Translations under genes and position numbers: made by a program
In this document: positions 49,511 to 61,399 of the stretch, piece after piece
Layout of the letters: the number at the start of each line of letters is the position of its first letter
Numbering within the stretch: the stretch's first letter is position 1
Assembly: GCA_963978545.1 (NCBI GenBank)
Contig: OZ021721.1
Coordinates: forward strand, 111,961,414 to 112,025,413
DNA from: Linyphia triangularis
Lineage: Eukaryota > Arthropoda > Arachnida > Araneae > Linyphiidae
Length of the DNA stretch: 64,000 nucleotides
Direction of reading: 5' to 3'
Notes under the pieces: model-generated
What the model saw: the letters and a program-made list of their open reading frames with translations, nothing else
What the model was told of the DNA's origin: nothing
The model's database searches: none

Positions 49511-49754
49511 TATAGAAAAATATTGATATCTCATTAAGTCTGTTTTAAAAACCGTGCTATTTTTACAAACATTGTTCAAAATACACACGATGTTCGGAAA
49601 AGCTTTTACTCTTTTAATGTACAATAGAATACACATTCTTTATTATAATCTCATGGCTGAAAGAATATTATTCTTGAAATAATTCTTCATCCTATTACTT
49701 AGATATAGCATTAGATATCCTATAAATCAAGCTAAGTATTATCCGTCTTAACTT
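49511..49754. repeat. 244-bp direct repeat, copy 1
   Basis: TATAGAAAAATATTGATATC to CCGTCTTAACTT matches 53682-53925 with no difference I can see. The flanks differ on both sides. It overlaps a 125-residue minus-strand frame (49259-49636) that is AT-rich and without domains. Confidence 0.95.
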
Positions 49755-50289
49755 CATGCATATTTGTAAAAAAATAAACACTAAAAACATTTCGTTTTGC
49801 AGATGAAAATAACTTATAGTTAAAGCAATGTTTATATTCAATCTAAAAAATACAACGAAAATCGTAAATGCAATTATATTGCATGATTTTTTCTACCCAA
49901 ACACGCATCTTGAAAAATATTTAAAAAAATGTCCCCCAACAAAACACGCTAACAATATCCTTACCACAAAAATTGGCACGAGGGTTTAAAAAAGCCATAT
50001 TCTTCATCGCATATCCCGACACTCGAATGCCGCATTTTTACAAAAGCGGTATCTATTCATCATTTTAAATATACCTTTTAGAAAAAGATCAAAACATTTT
50101 AGCCACATGTCTAAAACACCGCTTCGAAACATTAGCAACTGTCTAACTTGGTTTCCTAATAGCTCCAGAACATTTTTCGCGAGTAGATTTACAGTCAACA
50201 GATGTATGTCTATTTGACGCAGCTAAACTTAGGAAATGGCCAATATACCCCAAGACTCAACGAGATGTGTTATTTATTTCCGACATAAA

Positions 50290-50480
50290 CATTCCATAAG
50301 AAGTAGGGACTGCGATAGGGACTTGAAGACTTCTGCATCAGAAAACATGCATCCGTAGACGAACGTTCGTGGAAATCTACGATGAACGTATACGTATCTA
50401 TCCCAGTTTGAGACAACTGTGTTTTTCAAACTAATTGCGTCGGTTGCTGGAATCGGGAAAGATTAACAAGACTGCGTTGT
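50290..50480. promoter_or_regulatory. Small regulatory-like island with ACGAACGTTCGT palindrome
   Basis: A perfect 12-bp palindrome at 50359-50370 within CGTAGACGAACGTTCGTGG...CTACG, then GTATACGTATC. Non-repetitive, GC-richer text. Confidence 0.3.
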
Positions 50481-50519
50481 GAGATTTTTATGAGGAAGAA
50501 GTTTTAAATAAATATTGAG

Positions 50520-51520
50520 GCTGGTTGGAGGAGTAAAAAAAATAATGGCGGTGGAACTGAAAGAGAACAATTAGTTTGCATTTTAATCGAGGATGTTAAA
50601 AACATGTGGTTAGACAGTTAAAATAAGTTATGTACACATTACCAGGAAGGGTGTTTGGTTAGACAGGAAGTTTGACAATCATTTTTAATGGTTTAGTTCA
50701 TGATACTTTTTTTTTTTTGCTCTGTGGAATGGTTAAAAACCAAAATTTAAAAAGTAGTTGATGGTGATTTCCGCTTCTTAATGTCTTTAGGAAGATATAA
50801 TTTTAAGAGATTTTAACGCTACAAAGTTTAGTGGAGAATAATTTGTTTTTTAAAAAAGTTGCTCAATTTAATTTAGTCTGCATGCTTTAATATACAATAT
50901 TATAATCTCTTTTAACGTTACAAAGTTTAGCCATACGAAATTCCTAAAAGAAGATTTTATTATATTTATGGCCTATATATAACAAAAGATAAATTATACA
51001 TCTAAATAAACATTAGTATTCGATCTTTATTAATAACCTCTTGAACATTATTTCGGAATACTTGAAGCCATGTGTTTGCACTAAAATTAAATAAATTCAC
51101 CCCTAAAAGTATTACCTCTGTTTCACAAAAACTGTTTCATGTTCATTTTTAATTGTTTTTACGCGATTGTATCAAACATCAGGAAGTATTGTGTATAAAA
51201 AATTTAACTATAAAATATGTGGGTTTTTTTATGAATTCTTGAATTTTTATGTCTTGAATTTTGATGATTCTTGATAATTTACAAATGCTAATAATACAAA
51301 AAAAAAAAAAAAAAAAAAAAAAACGATTTTTAGAAAGCAGAGTTGAGGAACTCCTCTAATAAGAATAAATCATCTTTGATATGTATCGGAATGAAATTAG
51401 AATACCATTTTTTCTTTCAAAAGTGTACAAGATGTAAAAAATAAGGTACTAGACATTCTGAAGCTGCGACTGTTAAAGTTTTTTTATATACTGAAACTGA
51501 AAGTTTTGAAAATTACATAT
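50520..51520. other. AT-rich, no gene
   Basis: Two partly repeated phrases (TTTTAACG(C/T)TACAAAGTTTAG near 50813 and 50914) and a poly(A) run (51298-51323). No gene signal. Confidence 0.4.
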
Positions 51521-51529
51521 TTATTACTT

Positions 51530-51740
51530 GGACAACTATTGTCTATCTATCACAAGAATAGCTCCCCCCAGCTTATCTAGCGTTGCCTGTTACCATGGAA
51601 ACAGGACTAGTCTCATTTTCTACGATGGATATCAGGAGAAAGATACTTACTTATACAATCTTCAGCCTGGGCCACCCTTCTCCGACATATACGAGGCTTT
51701 TTTTTTCTTCCTTTGGCGGCTAGACCATTAGAGGTGAGAG
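51530..51740. repeat. Fragment of a dispersed element shared with 56575-56830
   Basis: ATCACAAGAATAGCTCCC...CTAGCGTTG...TTACCATGGAAACA is the complement of TTCCCATGGCAACAAACAACGCTAG...GGGAGTTATTCTTGTGAT near 56763-56815. The 67-residue frame over it is not a gene. Confidence 0.55.
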
Positions 51741-52729
51741 CTAGTTTCCTGAAAGTTTCAGGCAGTAAAATATGATTTGCTATTTTCAAAATAATATAAA
51801 AATTACATCACTTTTTTGAAAATAAGAAGTATGACGTAACAAAAGATTGGTCAGCAAAATTATTAACTATTGTCTAAGGAATAAGCTATCAGTGTTTTCC
51901 TTTCCGAAAATTGTTAAGTGTGTATATAATTTTTTTTTAGGGTATCTTTATTTCCTTTTATACACAACCAAAATGGAAAAATTATACATCAATTTAAAGC
52001 TTAAGATTTCCACTTCCAACGAATAGTTCATTTATATTTGCACATTGTGTAAATTGTTTGAAAAATAAAGTTACAAAAAAAAAAAAAAATCAGAAATTGT
52101 CAAAAAAAATGTGGGAAGTTATGATAATATAAAGTTTGTGACAGCACTATAGAAAATTGCATTTTAAGAACATTAAGGAAACTTAAGGAATCTTTTATCT
52201 CTCAGTAATAAAATATCGGAATTTTTATACATAAATTGTCAAAAATATGTCCAAAGTTCACCTACAGAAGGCGATGCTGAATAAAAAATATTGAAAAAAT
52301 TAATCCGAACATGCTGCAAAAATTGCAAAACGATATTCAAATTGCTTCATGTTGTTACTGGAAAAGATGGTTATTTTGAAAACATCATTTCTTGTTACTT
52401 GTTGGACATGTTTAGAGCATTTTTTTTTAGTTTTTTCAATCAACAGCGCCATCTGATGATTAACTTTGTAACTATTTTTGAAAATTTGTGAGATAAAATT
52501 GTCTAGTTTTCAAGTAAAATATAGCAAATTATACATTTCTATTGTGATCCGTTTATTTTTAAATTCCTTTTTCAAATGTGTCAGTCCATTTTGGGACACC
52601 CCGTAGTCATATTAATAAAATTTCCATAAATGCAGTTAAACATTTATGAATTAGAATAGAAGATATAGTTGAGTTGTCAAGAAGAAGTTGGCTAACTCAT
52701 CAATATTTTCTACTCATATCGTAGAACAA

Positions 52730-53070
52730 GCAAATTGCATCATTCCCGCCCAATTATAGTTCATCCAAATGGCATGTCTACGTGATCCTCTGCAACAAGA
52801 CGCACTTTCGCCTGTTTATGAATCTTTGTGTTTACATTCGTGGGTGATTAGGCCCATGGATTGGACAAGTCTGTTGCCGTAATTGACGGATTGGTGATGA
52901 AAGCTGCTGTCCTCTTCGGCTTCTAAAGACCGTTTGTTTGCTTACGCCGCTCTGATAATACAAACGCGGTTGGGTTAATTGGGGGTATCGCTTCTTACTT
53001 ATGGGAGCATGCAAATTGGGCATTTGCTGGCTGGGTCACACCTTTAAATGATTAAGACGGAAAAAGTTAA
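52730..53070. promoter_or_regulatory. Best enhancer candidate: POU octamer, Fox and homeodomain sites
   Basis: Complex non-repetitive block containing a perfect octamer ATGCAAAT (53009-53016) with an inverted ATTTGC nearby, TGTTTGC (about 52935-52941, forkhead core), and homeodomain cores CAATTA (about 52751), TAATTG (52880-52885) and TTAATTGG (about 52976-52983). A 63-residue minus-strand frame runs through it without a recognisable domain. Enhancer role is inferred from motif density only. Confidence 0.4.
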
Positions 53071-53681
53071 GTGGGTGAATAATTGGCTAAATTTAAATGC
53101 ACGGGAAAGTATCAAATAAAAAAAATGCGTGGGTGTTAATATTGTAGTTCGTTTTGTAGACAAGTACAAACAGACATTTAGACAAATTATCTCTATGAAA
53201 ATATTCAGTTGTCCAAGAGTAAACAGAAGTTTCTTTTAGTATATCTTCTAATACAAGTGCAATTTAATACCTTTATATTAATGGTATTTTTATTTATATG
53301 AAGAGGGGTAATCTTCAAAAGTATTTTACCATTAATCTGAATACTTTTTACTGCAAATGTAATATCACTTTGATAATTGTTTATGACTTAGTATGTGTAT
53401 AGATCAATAATTGGATCTTAAAAACTTCATCACAAATTTGTATTCTAACAAAAAGAATGCAATACCTTTATTTTAATGATATTTTGATAAATGTATTGGC
53501 TTCTTGGTTAGCAGTACAGTTAAACTAAAATGCCAAAAACTTTTTATTTGCTAATGCTGATTTGCAACTAAAAAGAAAATTTTATTAATGGTAACCCGTA
53601 AAGTTTATTTTTAATTGACATGTCCCTCATTATAAGGCACTTCAAACACACATTTTTAGTTCAGCTGTGCTCCATTTCCTC

Positions 53682-53925
53682 TATAGAAAAATATTGATAT
53701 CTCATTAAGTCTGTTTTAAAAACCGTGCTATTTTTACAAACATTGTTCAAAATACACACGATGTTCGGAAAAGCTTTTACTCTTTTAATGTACAATAGAA
53801 TACACATTCTTTATTATAATCTCATGGCTGAAAGAATATTATTCTTGAAATAATTCTTCATCCTATTACTTAGATATAGCATTAGATATCCTATAAATCA
53901 AGCTAAGTATTATCCGTCTTAACTT
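53682..53925. repeat. 244-bp direct repeat, copy 2
   Basis: Same orientation as copy 1, offset 4171 bp. No terminal inverted repeats or target duplication are evident, so it need not be a transposon. Confidence 0.95.
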
Positions 53926-54599
53926 TTCATAAATAAAGATGTTTGAAAAAAACTTTTTTGAAAGTTTTATTTTAAAATGTGTACTTGATGTAAGTTACTC
54001 ATAGTTTTTTTTAAAAAGGAATTTTAGGACAAACAAGTTCACCCGTATTTATTCGATAGAGCTATCTCATAATTAAAATTCTTAGCTTTTTCGGTATTTT
54101 AAATGTCTGAAATAATAATTATTAAAAATAATTGATTATATTCAAATATTCACATACGGAAAAATAAATTTCATAATTTTTTAACTTGTTTCTAGATATT
54201 TCTTGTATGTGTATTTCCGCATCCCATTAATCTAAGTCCATATTTAAATGAAATGTCAGTTTTCTTCAATAAGTAAAGCTATACATTTTTGAAAAAATTA
54301 CTAGAATTTTTAACTTATAATACACATTATTTCCCGTCCTTTCAAACGTTTTGAAGCAATACTTCAGATGATATTATGAATAGGAAATTACAATCAGGTA
54401 TCATGTACAATACTAGCAAATGAATGACATATTTCATGACAGAATTTCCACCTAAATAAATCCTGTCTTAATCTCTGAATATGTCACATGCCTTTTTATG
54501 AAAATTATATTCTAATGATAACGAAAGCAATGTCCCCTTAGATCAAATTTAATCATCAGTATATCAAGATCAAGTTTTATTTAGATAATGTTTATCAGC

Positions 54600-55540
54600 T
54601 TCAACCCCAACAGAAAACCTTCATCCTTAACACAGGGTACTGAAGGTAATAGCAACCAACCGTCGGTTATGGGTCTCATCATGAATACTATTTAGATGAA
54701 ACATTCCTTGAATATCTCTATTCTAAGCGATTGGATTGTATAGAGGCAATTTGAAAATCCACGCATTTTCTAATCCCCAATCGGCCTCCAGCCAACTACC
54801 TACATCCCTGACATTTTGTTCCACAATTGCGCCCAGATGGGGTCTTACACTAACTACCTCCACCAAGCTATTAGTGAAACACGAAAATCACCTTGAAAAA
54901 AAAAAGAGCTGACAAAAAGGGCGTGCCAAAACTAGGAAAATTTATGAACTGCCGACTTATGCCTCCATAACATAAATACCATCAAATAGCGGGACAGATC
55001 CGTTTTGCAATGTTTCCCAAAACACTCTCCGGCATGCCGTGCATTCTCTGAGCATCTGTTTCAGTATATACGTATAGCATTGAGAAGTGTGAAGCAAACC
55101 CTATCTGAAGACGTCGCAGTCAACGATGAAGTGTTGTTTTTGTTAAGGGTTTTTAAAGGGGGCTGGAGATACGTTCGTTTTGACAGGGGTAATAGACACG
55201 CTGAAGGGTCTACAGAAGCATGTAGGGGTGTTTTGAGGAGTCCCCCCTTCACTCATAAACGTCTACTACTTCCTCTATGTCTATCAGCAAGTTCCGCTCT
55301 ACTTGGGCTCAGATTCCATTTTTCTGTTTCATGTTTTTGCTTCGGAAGCAGTTAGCAGGGTTTAGGTACTTAATCAGATGGATGTGTAATAGCTCCCCCG
55401 TTATGTTTTATTATGCCTCCACCATCCGTTTGGACGTAATGCAATATGCGCACAATTATGGCAACGAGGGGACATGTGCTATTAACGGTGGGTTGACGTA
55501 CATGGGAAAAATTAGTGGGTGTGGGGTTGATTTCTAACTA
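54600..55540. other. Largest complex-sequence island; regulatory or unrecognised exon(s)
   Basis: Nearly 1 kb of GC-richer, non-repetitive text. It contains the longest non-repeat open frame outside the eh1 exon, 116 codons on the plus strand at 55005-55355 (Cys/Leu/Phe-rich C-end, no known domain), overlapping an 86-codon frame at 55277-55537. No Kozak-quality start or donor was convincing. TTTCTAATCC and GAAGACGTC motifs are present. I favour conserved non-coding sequence, but a lineage-specific gene cannot be excluded. Confidence 0.3.
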
Positions 55541-55835
55541 TTAATAGAAGACTTTATGTACGATTCTTAGAAATATTGAAATGTGCATGTCGGGTACAAA
55601 ATCCTAACCAGTCATAATTAAATAACCATTAAAATAATAACAAAAAGTATGAAGCACTAGGAATTTTTTTTGCATACTAAAAAATACTACGTGTTTTATC
55701 GCATGGCTTATTTTCGTCGTTATAATTAAGAATATTTATAAACTGTTTGCAATCGTTCGAAATTGTAAATATTTACAAAGATAGAACAGTAGATTCACGA
55801 AACTCGTTTTTTTTCCTTTTGAAGTTTACATTTTG

Positions 55836-56055
55836 CAGGGTGATTATATATAATTAAAGTTCAACTTTCATAAAGTTGTAGGACAAAAAAAAAAAACTGG
55901 TAAAAATGAGACTTGAAATTTGACCTGAATATACATGAGGAAGGGGGAAATGGTATTGCATAAGAAAACAGTTAGATTTTTTTTTTCCTTTTGTCATTCC
56001 GTTCGCCCTTTTTCGTGGAAATTAATTTCAAATTTCAAGTCACATTCTGACCAGT

Positions 56056-56108
<53 letters not shown>

Positions 56109-56133
56109 TTAAACTGTAATTATTATCATCCTG
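55836..56133. mobile_element. CAGGGTGATTA-type MITE, full-length copy
   Basis: The left end is CAGGGTGATTATATATAATT and the right end AATTATTATCATCCTG, followed by TA. Shared interior: GAAATTTGACCTGAATATAC and GGGGGAAATGGTAT. A poly(T) run (about 56058-56103) has expanded inside the right arm. Confidence 0.8.
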
Positions 56134-56574
56134 TATAGTGGACAGGTGCAACAAAATTTTACTGCTAATGGACCACATAATTGATGTTCATCGTACTTGT
56201 TTTATTTAAACAGAGAATTTCACTTTAAGAGTAATGAAAATTTATATTAAAATAATAATAATCCAAATTTCTTTTCGTCATTTTAACAATATATTTTGTA
56301 GAAAAACATTTGTTTTGAAGTTAATTTACATTTCATTTTAGAGTAGCATGAGTTACAAAGCAACAGTACCTGTCATTTTAAAGTAAGAGGGTTGCATTTT
56401 CCTTTTTTTGCAAGAAATAGTGCTGGAATTTTCCTATTTACAAATTGACGTGATTTGGAATTAACATATGTTCTTGTTGGAAACTTGTGAAAAAAAAACT
56501 ATATTTTTCAACGCACAAAGTAATTTTCACCACTTACGGAGTTTTTGTAATAATGGTAATAGTTTTTTTAAGTA

Positions 56575-56830
56575 CTGTCTGTCTGTCAGGAGAATAGCTC
56601 CCGCCAGATGATCTGGGTGGCGGTGCTAACTATTGAAACAAGATTCGTCGACTTAGAATGGAGGTGATTCAAGCAGGAAATGTGCGTCCAATAAAAGTTA
56701 CCATATAGAAAATGTAGATGTCTTTCTCCTGCAATCCTTTGTGGAAAATAGAACTAGTATTGTTCCCATGGCAACAAACAACGCTAGAAATCGTGGAGGG
56801 AGTTATTCTTGTGATAAACTTACAAAAATA
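56575..56830. repeat. Inverted-repeat element with GAGAATAGCTCCC ends
   Basis: The left side CTGTCAGGAGAATAGCTCCC and right side GGGAGTTATTCTTGTGAT are inverted relatives. The centre is GC-richer, including TTCCCATGGCAACAAACAAC on the right. Probably a MITE related to 51530-51740. No TSD could be fixed. Confidence 0.5.
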
Positions 56831-57226
56831 GAATCGTTTAAACAGTATTCAAAAGTGTTCTTTTCCACTACTTAAATTTTAACTGATCATTGAAGAAACT
56901 GTTTCCTGTTGCCAAAATTATTTTAATAAATAAATAATAAAATAAATTGTTTTTATCAGAATAAATAAAAGATATTTGGATATGAGTGCATAAATTCGAA
57001 TCCATTTTTAATGAATAAATTTTGAAAAGTAGTTTACCGGATTATTTGCTGATAGAGATGTCTTTAATGTTTAAAATTAGATACCAAGCACACGCACGGC
57101 GCTTTTCTATTGAATATAAAAATTGGCAAAGCCTATAAAAGATTTATTTTAAAAGCTTTTTTATGTTATATATCATCAGTCCTCAATTCCTTTAAAAAAA
57201 ACAAAAAAAAAAAAAAAAAAAAAAAA

Positions 57227-57680
57227 ACACTGAAATTATTAAATTTATGTAAAAGAGGACTTTATTTACCCATTAGGGAATACAGTATAATCTTCGGGAT
57301 GTATATGCCCATCAGGACCGAAAGGGTTATGTATTTATTAGATTGTTGCCTTCAGTTCGTATACTTATTGCATTTGCTATATGGCAATAAGTATACAATC
57401 TGAAGGCAACAATCTTAATATATGACCCTTTCGGTCCTGATGGGCATATACGTCCCGAAGATTAGACTGTATTCCCTAATGGGTAAAAAAAAGCCATCTT
57501 TTACATAAACTTAATAATTCCAGTGTTTTTTTATTTATTTTTTATTATATTTATGTAAAAGAGGGCTTTATTTACCCATTAGGGAATATAGTCTAATCTT
57601 CGGGACGTATATGCCCATCAGGACCGAAAGGGTTATATATTTATTAGATTGTTGCCTTCAGTTTGTATACTTATTGCAGC
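57227..57680. repeat. Alternating inverted triplet (A, A', A)
   Basis: A ~140-bp block (TTTACCCATTAGGGAATA ... GGACCGAAAGGGT ... TTGCCTTCAG) occurs forward at about 57230-57378, inverted at about 57383-57530 and forward again at about 57548-57677. The first junction is an almost loopless hairpin (GCAATAAGTATAC). The 97-residue frame at 57110-57403 crosses a poly(A) run and is not a gene. Confidence 0.85.
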
Positions 57681-57829
57681 TATGATTTATACTAGATGCA
57701 AATGTTTTCTAAAAGGAGCTAAGGAACTAAGCATTGTTTTAGCTGTCTACTCTTACAAATGAGCCCAAACAATGACTAATCTCTACAGAAATTCCCTTTC
57801 ATGACCCTCTGTTGACCTAAAAAAAGCTC

Positions 57830-58000
57830 GGGGTGGCAGTAAGCTAACGATGTGGAATGGAGATGTTTACCCAACTAATTAGCCCCGGGTCTCAGGAAGC
57901 CGGGTCAGAACCTCCTTCAGACCACTAATATGCTCACAGATCAAAATAGGTGAGTGACAGGCTCGAACCCTTAACACAAGAGACTAGGGATAATGAGGCA
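57830..58000 (-). repeat. Possible tRNA-like SINE remnant
   Basis: The minus strand contains GGGTTCGAGCCTG near 57960-57972, a good B box. It is followed by a complex GC-richer body down to GGGGTGGCAG near 57830. I cannot find a convincing A box or flanking duplication. Confidence 0.3.
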
Positions 58001-58299
58001 CTCTTGTAGTATCTGTGGGAAAGATGACTGCAATGGGAATTGGATGACAAATGGGTTTGGGAATAGACCGATTCTATTGCCTAAAAGTTGCTTTTGTCTT
58101 CTTGAGATTGTTTGTTTGTAGGTGGAAGAGTTTGTAAGTTTACTTGAATGTCGTCGTTTGTCTAGCAGGGACAAAAGAGGAATGGAAGTAGTGTTTTGGT
58201 GAAAAGAAGTTGGATTGTGACTACTGAAATATCTGTAATGACGCCTCGTATTATTGGACTTGGTTAGATGACGAGGTGCCGACATTTGAGCTGTAACCT

Positions 58300-59140
58300 C
58301 TCATATCATATCCGTACCATTGTCTTATTAAATAACAATAATAAAAGTTGATCATTGAAAATTAATAGAAACATAAACTGTGATTATTGATAAAACTAGG
58401 AATGAGTTTATTATTCATTTGTGAAATATCCGTGGTGCCATCTGTTGGGAAAAAATAGAAAATCATAATTATTTTCGAATTTAAATTTTTTATTCATTAT
58501 GGGAAAAGAATAAATATCAGCTGCTTTGCTTTTGCTAAATTTTATCAAAAAGTTCTATAGTTTTGAATAAATGTTTAAGCTCTGCTAGAGGTTGACTTGA
58601 TATTTACACATCGACATATTTAACCACATCCTATTACAATTTAAAATCCAATTTTAATGTTCACATTTCCCTTGTGCCGTGAGAAAATCTTATACAGAGG
58701 CTTTGTCCATCCGCAAGTTGGTTCAATATTCCCAGACTAAAGTACAAATGCTGCAAACATATATGATGTGTGTAAAATAAAAGGTAGTACGGAAATGGCT
58801 AACGTAAGAGTACTTTTATATTATAACGCTGTGGAAAGTTAATATCTTGATAGTAGATAGAAATATCGGGTAAGAATTTGAATAATCGGTAACAAGTTTT
58901 ATTTCTGAATTTATAAAATTTTTATATTTTTGTTTATTAAAAAACATTTCAAAATGGCACGATTTTTGTTACCGTATTACCAACCTTAACAGGTTCTTTA
59001 TTTCGAGAGTCTTAACTCAGTTACTAAATGTGGCCAAATTTTACTTGCTTGGTAACTGGATCTGATGTATAGTAATAGAAACGTGTGTAGAAATGGGTTT
59101 TGGGATAGTTGATGTCACTTTTTTAAAACAGAGAACTCCT
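58300..59140. other. AT-rich, no gene
   Basis: No supported frame. The adjoining minus-strand frame at 57971-58285 (104 codons, Ser/Thr/Arg-rich, no domain) partly overlaps SINE-like text. Confidence 0.4.
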
Positions 59141-59149
59141 TTAACCAGA

Positions 59150-59870
59150 GAGTAATTGCATTTCTAAACCAAAATCCATCAGCCTAGTGCATGAATAAAA
59201 TCAAAACCATTATATCCTTTCAATTAGAAAACAAGAGACGAGACCCACTGACAAATGTCTGACTACGCCAAAATCTATCAACCTAGTGCCTGGATGAAGT
59301 GAACATTATTCCTAGTAAAATGCTGTCCCTGTTATAAAATACGAGACGAGGCCCACTGGAAAAGCCTGATTAAGCCAAATTTCATCAGCCTAGTGCATAA
59401 AGTGAACATCATTTTCAGTAAAATTCCTATTACATTTCAAGTGAACATCATTTCTTGTAAAATGTCAATTAGAAAAAAAGGGACGATACTCAGTGCAAAA
59501 GGCCTGACTAAACAAAAACCCATCAACTTAGTGCCTGAATGAAGTGAAAATCATTTCTTGTAAAATGCTGTCCCTGTTATAAAATTCGAGACGAGACCCA
59601 CTGGAAAAGCCTGATTAAGCCAAAATCCATCAACCTAGTGCATCAAGTGAACATCATTTCTAGTAAACTGCCTATTGCATTTCAAGTGAACACCATTTCT
59701 TGTAAAATGTCAATTAGAAAAAAAGGGACGAAACTCAATGCAAAAGGCCTGACTAAACCAAAGCCTATCAACTTTGTGCCTGAATGAAGTGAAAATCATT
59801 TCTAGTAAAATGCTGTCCCTATTAGAAAATAAAGAGACGAGACCCATTGGAAAAGGCCTGACGCCACTTG
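59150..59870. repeat. Higher-order tandem repeat, ~243-bp unit of two related subunits
   Basis: The phrase ATC(C/T)ATCA(A/G)C(C/T)TAGTGC recurs at about 59175, 59275, 59385, 59521, 59628 and 59764. Subunits alternate (100-136 bp), so the full pattern repeats every ~243 bp. GACGAGACCCACTGGAAAA and GTGAACATCATTTCT(A/T)GTAAA are shared blocks. Confidence 0.8.
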
Positions 59871-60054
59871 TCAGATAACCTTCCTGTCGTCTAGGTCACT
59901 ACCTCATTACGGGGGCCAATTCGCTGAAGAGTACCGTTTTTCACCCCTAATAAGAGCTCACTTCCGAGATATGTTTGGTCTACAATGGGGTTTGGTGCAT
60001 CTTTCTTTTTTTAGGGATGGTTCGCACCCGATTGAGCATGTCAGTGAAAGACGA
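59870..60054. other. Complex-sequence patch before the 267-bp array
   Basis: GC-richer text (GGGGGCCAATTCGCTGAAG, CGCACCCGATTGAGCATG). A 65-codon plus-strand frame (59971-60168) runs into array unit 1 without a domain. Confidence 0.3.
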
Positions 60055-60854
60055 TTTAAAGCTTTAAGACTCGACACTGTCATATTTTGTTTCGCCGGTT
60101 TATTTCTTGTGGATGTGATATTACTTGTGAACGTTACTGACGAGTTATATCTTTTTAGATTGAAGTGATTTTGGGTGTTTTATTGTTACTTTGTTATTGT
60201 TTACGAAATTAAAACAAATTATGCTAGCGGATAAGCCTATTAGACCCTATTGAATACGCTGTAGGATGGATCCTTCCGCGTACAAGATATAGTTCCGGAC
60301 AAATCACAACTTTTATTTTAATTTAAAGCTTTAAGAGTCGACACTGTCATATTTTGTTTCGCCGGTTTATTTCTTGTGGATGTGATATTACTTGTGAACG
60401 TTACTGACGAGTTATATCTTTTTAGATTGAAGTGATTTTGGGTGTTTTATTGTTACTTTGTTATTGTTTACGAAATTAAAACAAATTATGCTAGCGGATA
60501 AGCCTATTAGACCCTATTGAATACGCTGTAGGATGGATCCTTCCGCGTACAAGATATAGTTCCGGACAAATCACAACTTTTATTTTAATTTAAAGCTTTA
60601 AGAGTCGACACTGTCATATTTTGTTTCGCCGGTTTATTTCTTGTGGATGTGATATTACTTGTGAACGTTACTGACGAGTTATGTTTTTTTAGATTGAAGT
60701 GATTTTGGGTATTTTGTTGTTACTTTGTTATTGTTTACGAAATCAAAACAAATTATGCTCGCGGATAGGCCTATTAGACCCTATTGAATACGCTGTAGGA
60801 TGGATCCTTCAGCGTACAAGATATAGTTCCGGACAAATCACAACTTTTATTATA
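60054..60854. repeat. 267-bp unit in three tandem copies
   Basis: ATTTAAAGCTTTAAGA starts at 60054, 60321 and 60588. Units 1 and 2 are almost identical. Unit 3 has several substitutions. The unit is GC-richer than typical satellite and includes CTGTAGGATGGATCCTTC and GTTCCGGACAAATCACAAC. Its length is a multiple of three, but no frame stays open across units. Confidence 0.95.
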
Positions 60855-61009
60855 ATATTGACAATCTGCACACATAGTTTTGGATTAAAACTTAAATATA
60901 AGTTGATAACAAAAAGAAAATAAGTGCTTTTAAGTTTAAATTTTAATTAATATTTTACTTTTGTGACCACTGATACAATAAGGGTTTTTAACGAAGCTGC
61001 CACACATCG

Positions 61010-61215
61010 TTCTAATCAGCCAATCAAGGCCTAGTAAACCGGTTCATACATCGTTGTAGCGTATCAATGAGCTCAAGTAAGCTTGTCTCAATGTATAGGC
61101 GCCTAGCCAGAGGGAAACACCATAAGGGGATATATCCCCTCTCGAAATTATAAGTTGATCTTATTAGTCTATATGAATCATATCTCATAGACTCAGTATG
61201 AATTTTACACATTGA
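61010..61215. other. Complex patch with GGGGATATATCCCC palindrome
   Basis: GGGGATATATCCCC (near 61126-61139) is a perfect 14-bp palindrome in non-repetitive text. A 62-codon minus-strand frame has no known motif. Confidence 0.3.
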
Positions 61216-61260
61216 TATTTTTTTATTGTATGACTATGCTCATGGAGTTTAATGCTACAA

Positions 61261-61369
61261 CCCTAATAGCACACATCCTCCCAGGGAGGTCCCTGGGAAG
61301 TCATTCGTAGTCCCGGGGATGACTGGGAACTTCCTAGGGACCTCCCTGGGAGGATGTGTGCTATTAGGG
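61261..61369. mobile_element. GC-rich 109-bp hairpin, probable foldback/MITE
   Basis: The 41-bp arms (61261-61301 and 61329-61369) differ at one position. The ends are CCCTAATAGCACACATCC, with an apex of CATTCGTAGTCCCGGGGATG type. It is GC-rich in an AT-rich setting. No clear target duplication, so a foldback element or structured RNA are both possible. Confidence 0.7.
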
Positions 61370-61399
61370 AAGTGATACGATGATAGTTTGCTGAAGAAA

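Noticed and set aside
49259..49636. 125-codon minus-strand frame
   Set aside because: AT-driven Lys/Asn/Ile composition, no motif, and it partly covers the duplicated 244-bp segment.
57971..58285. 104-codon Ser/Thr/Arg-rich frame
   Set aside because: No domain, no good start context or donor, adjoins SINE-like sequence; kept only as a remote possibility.
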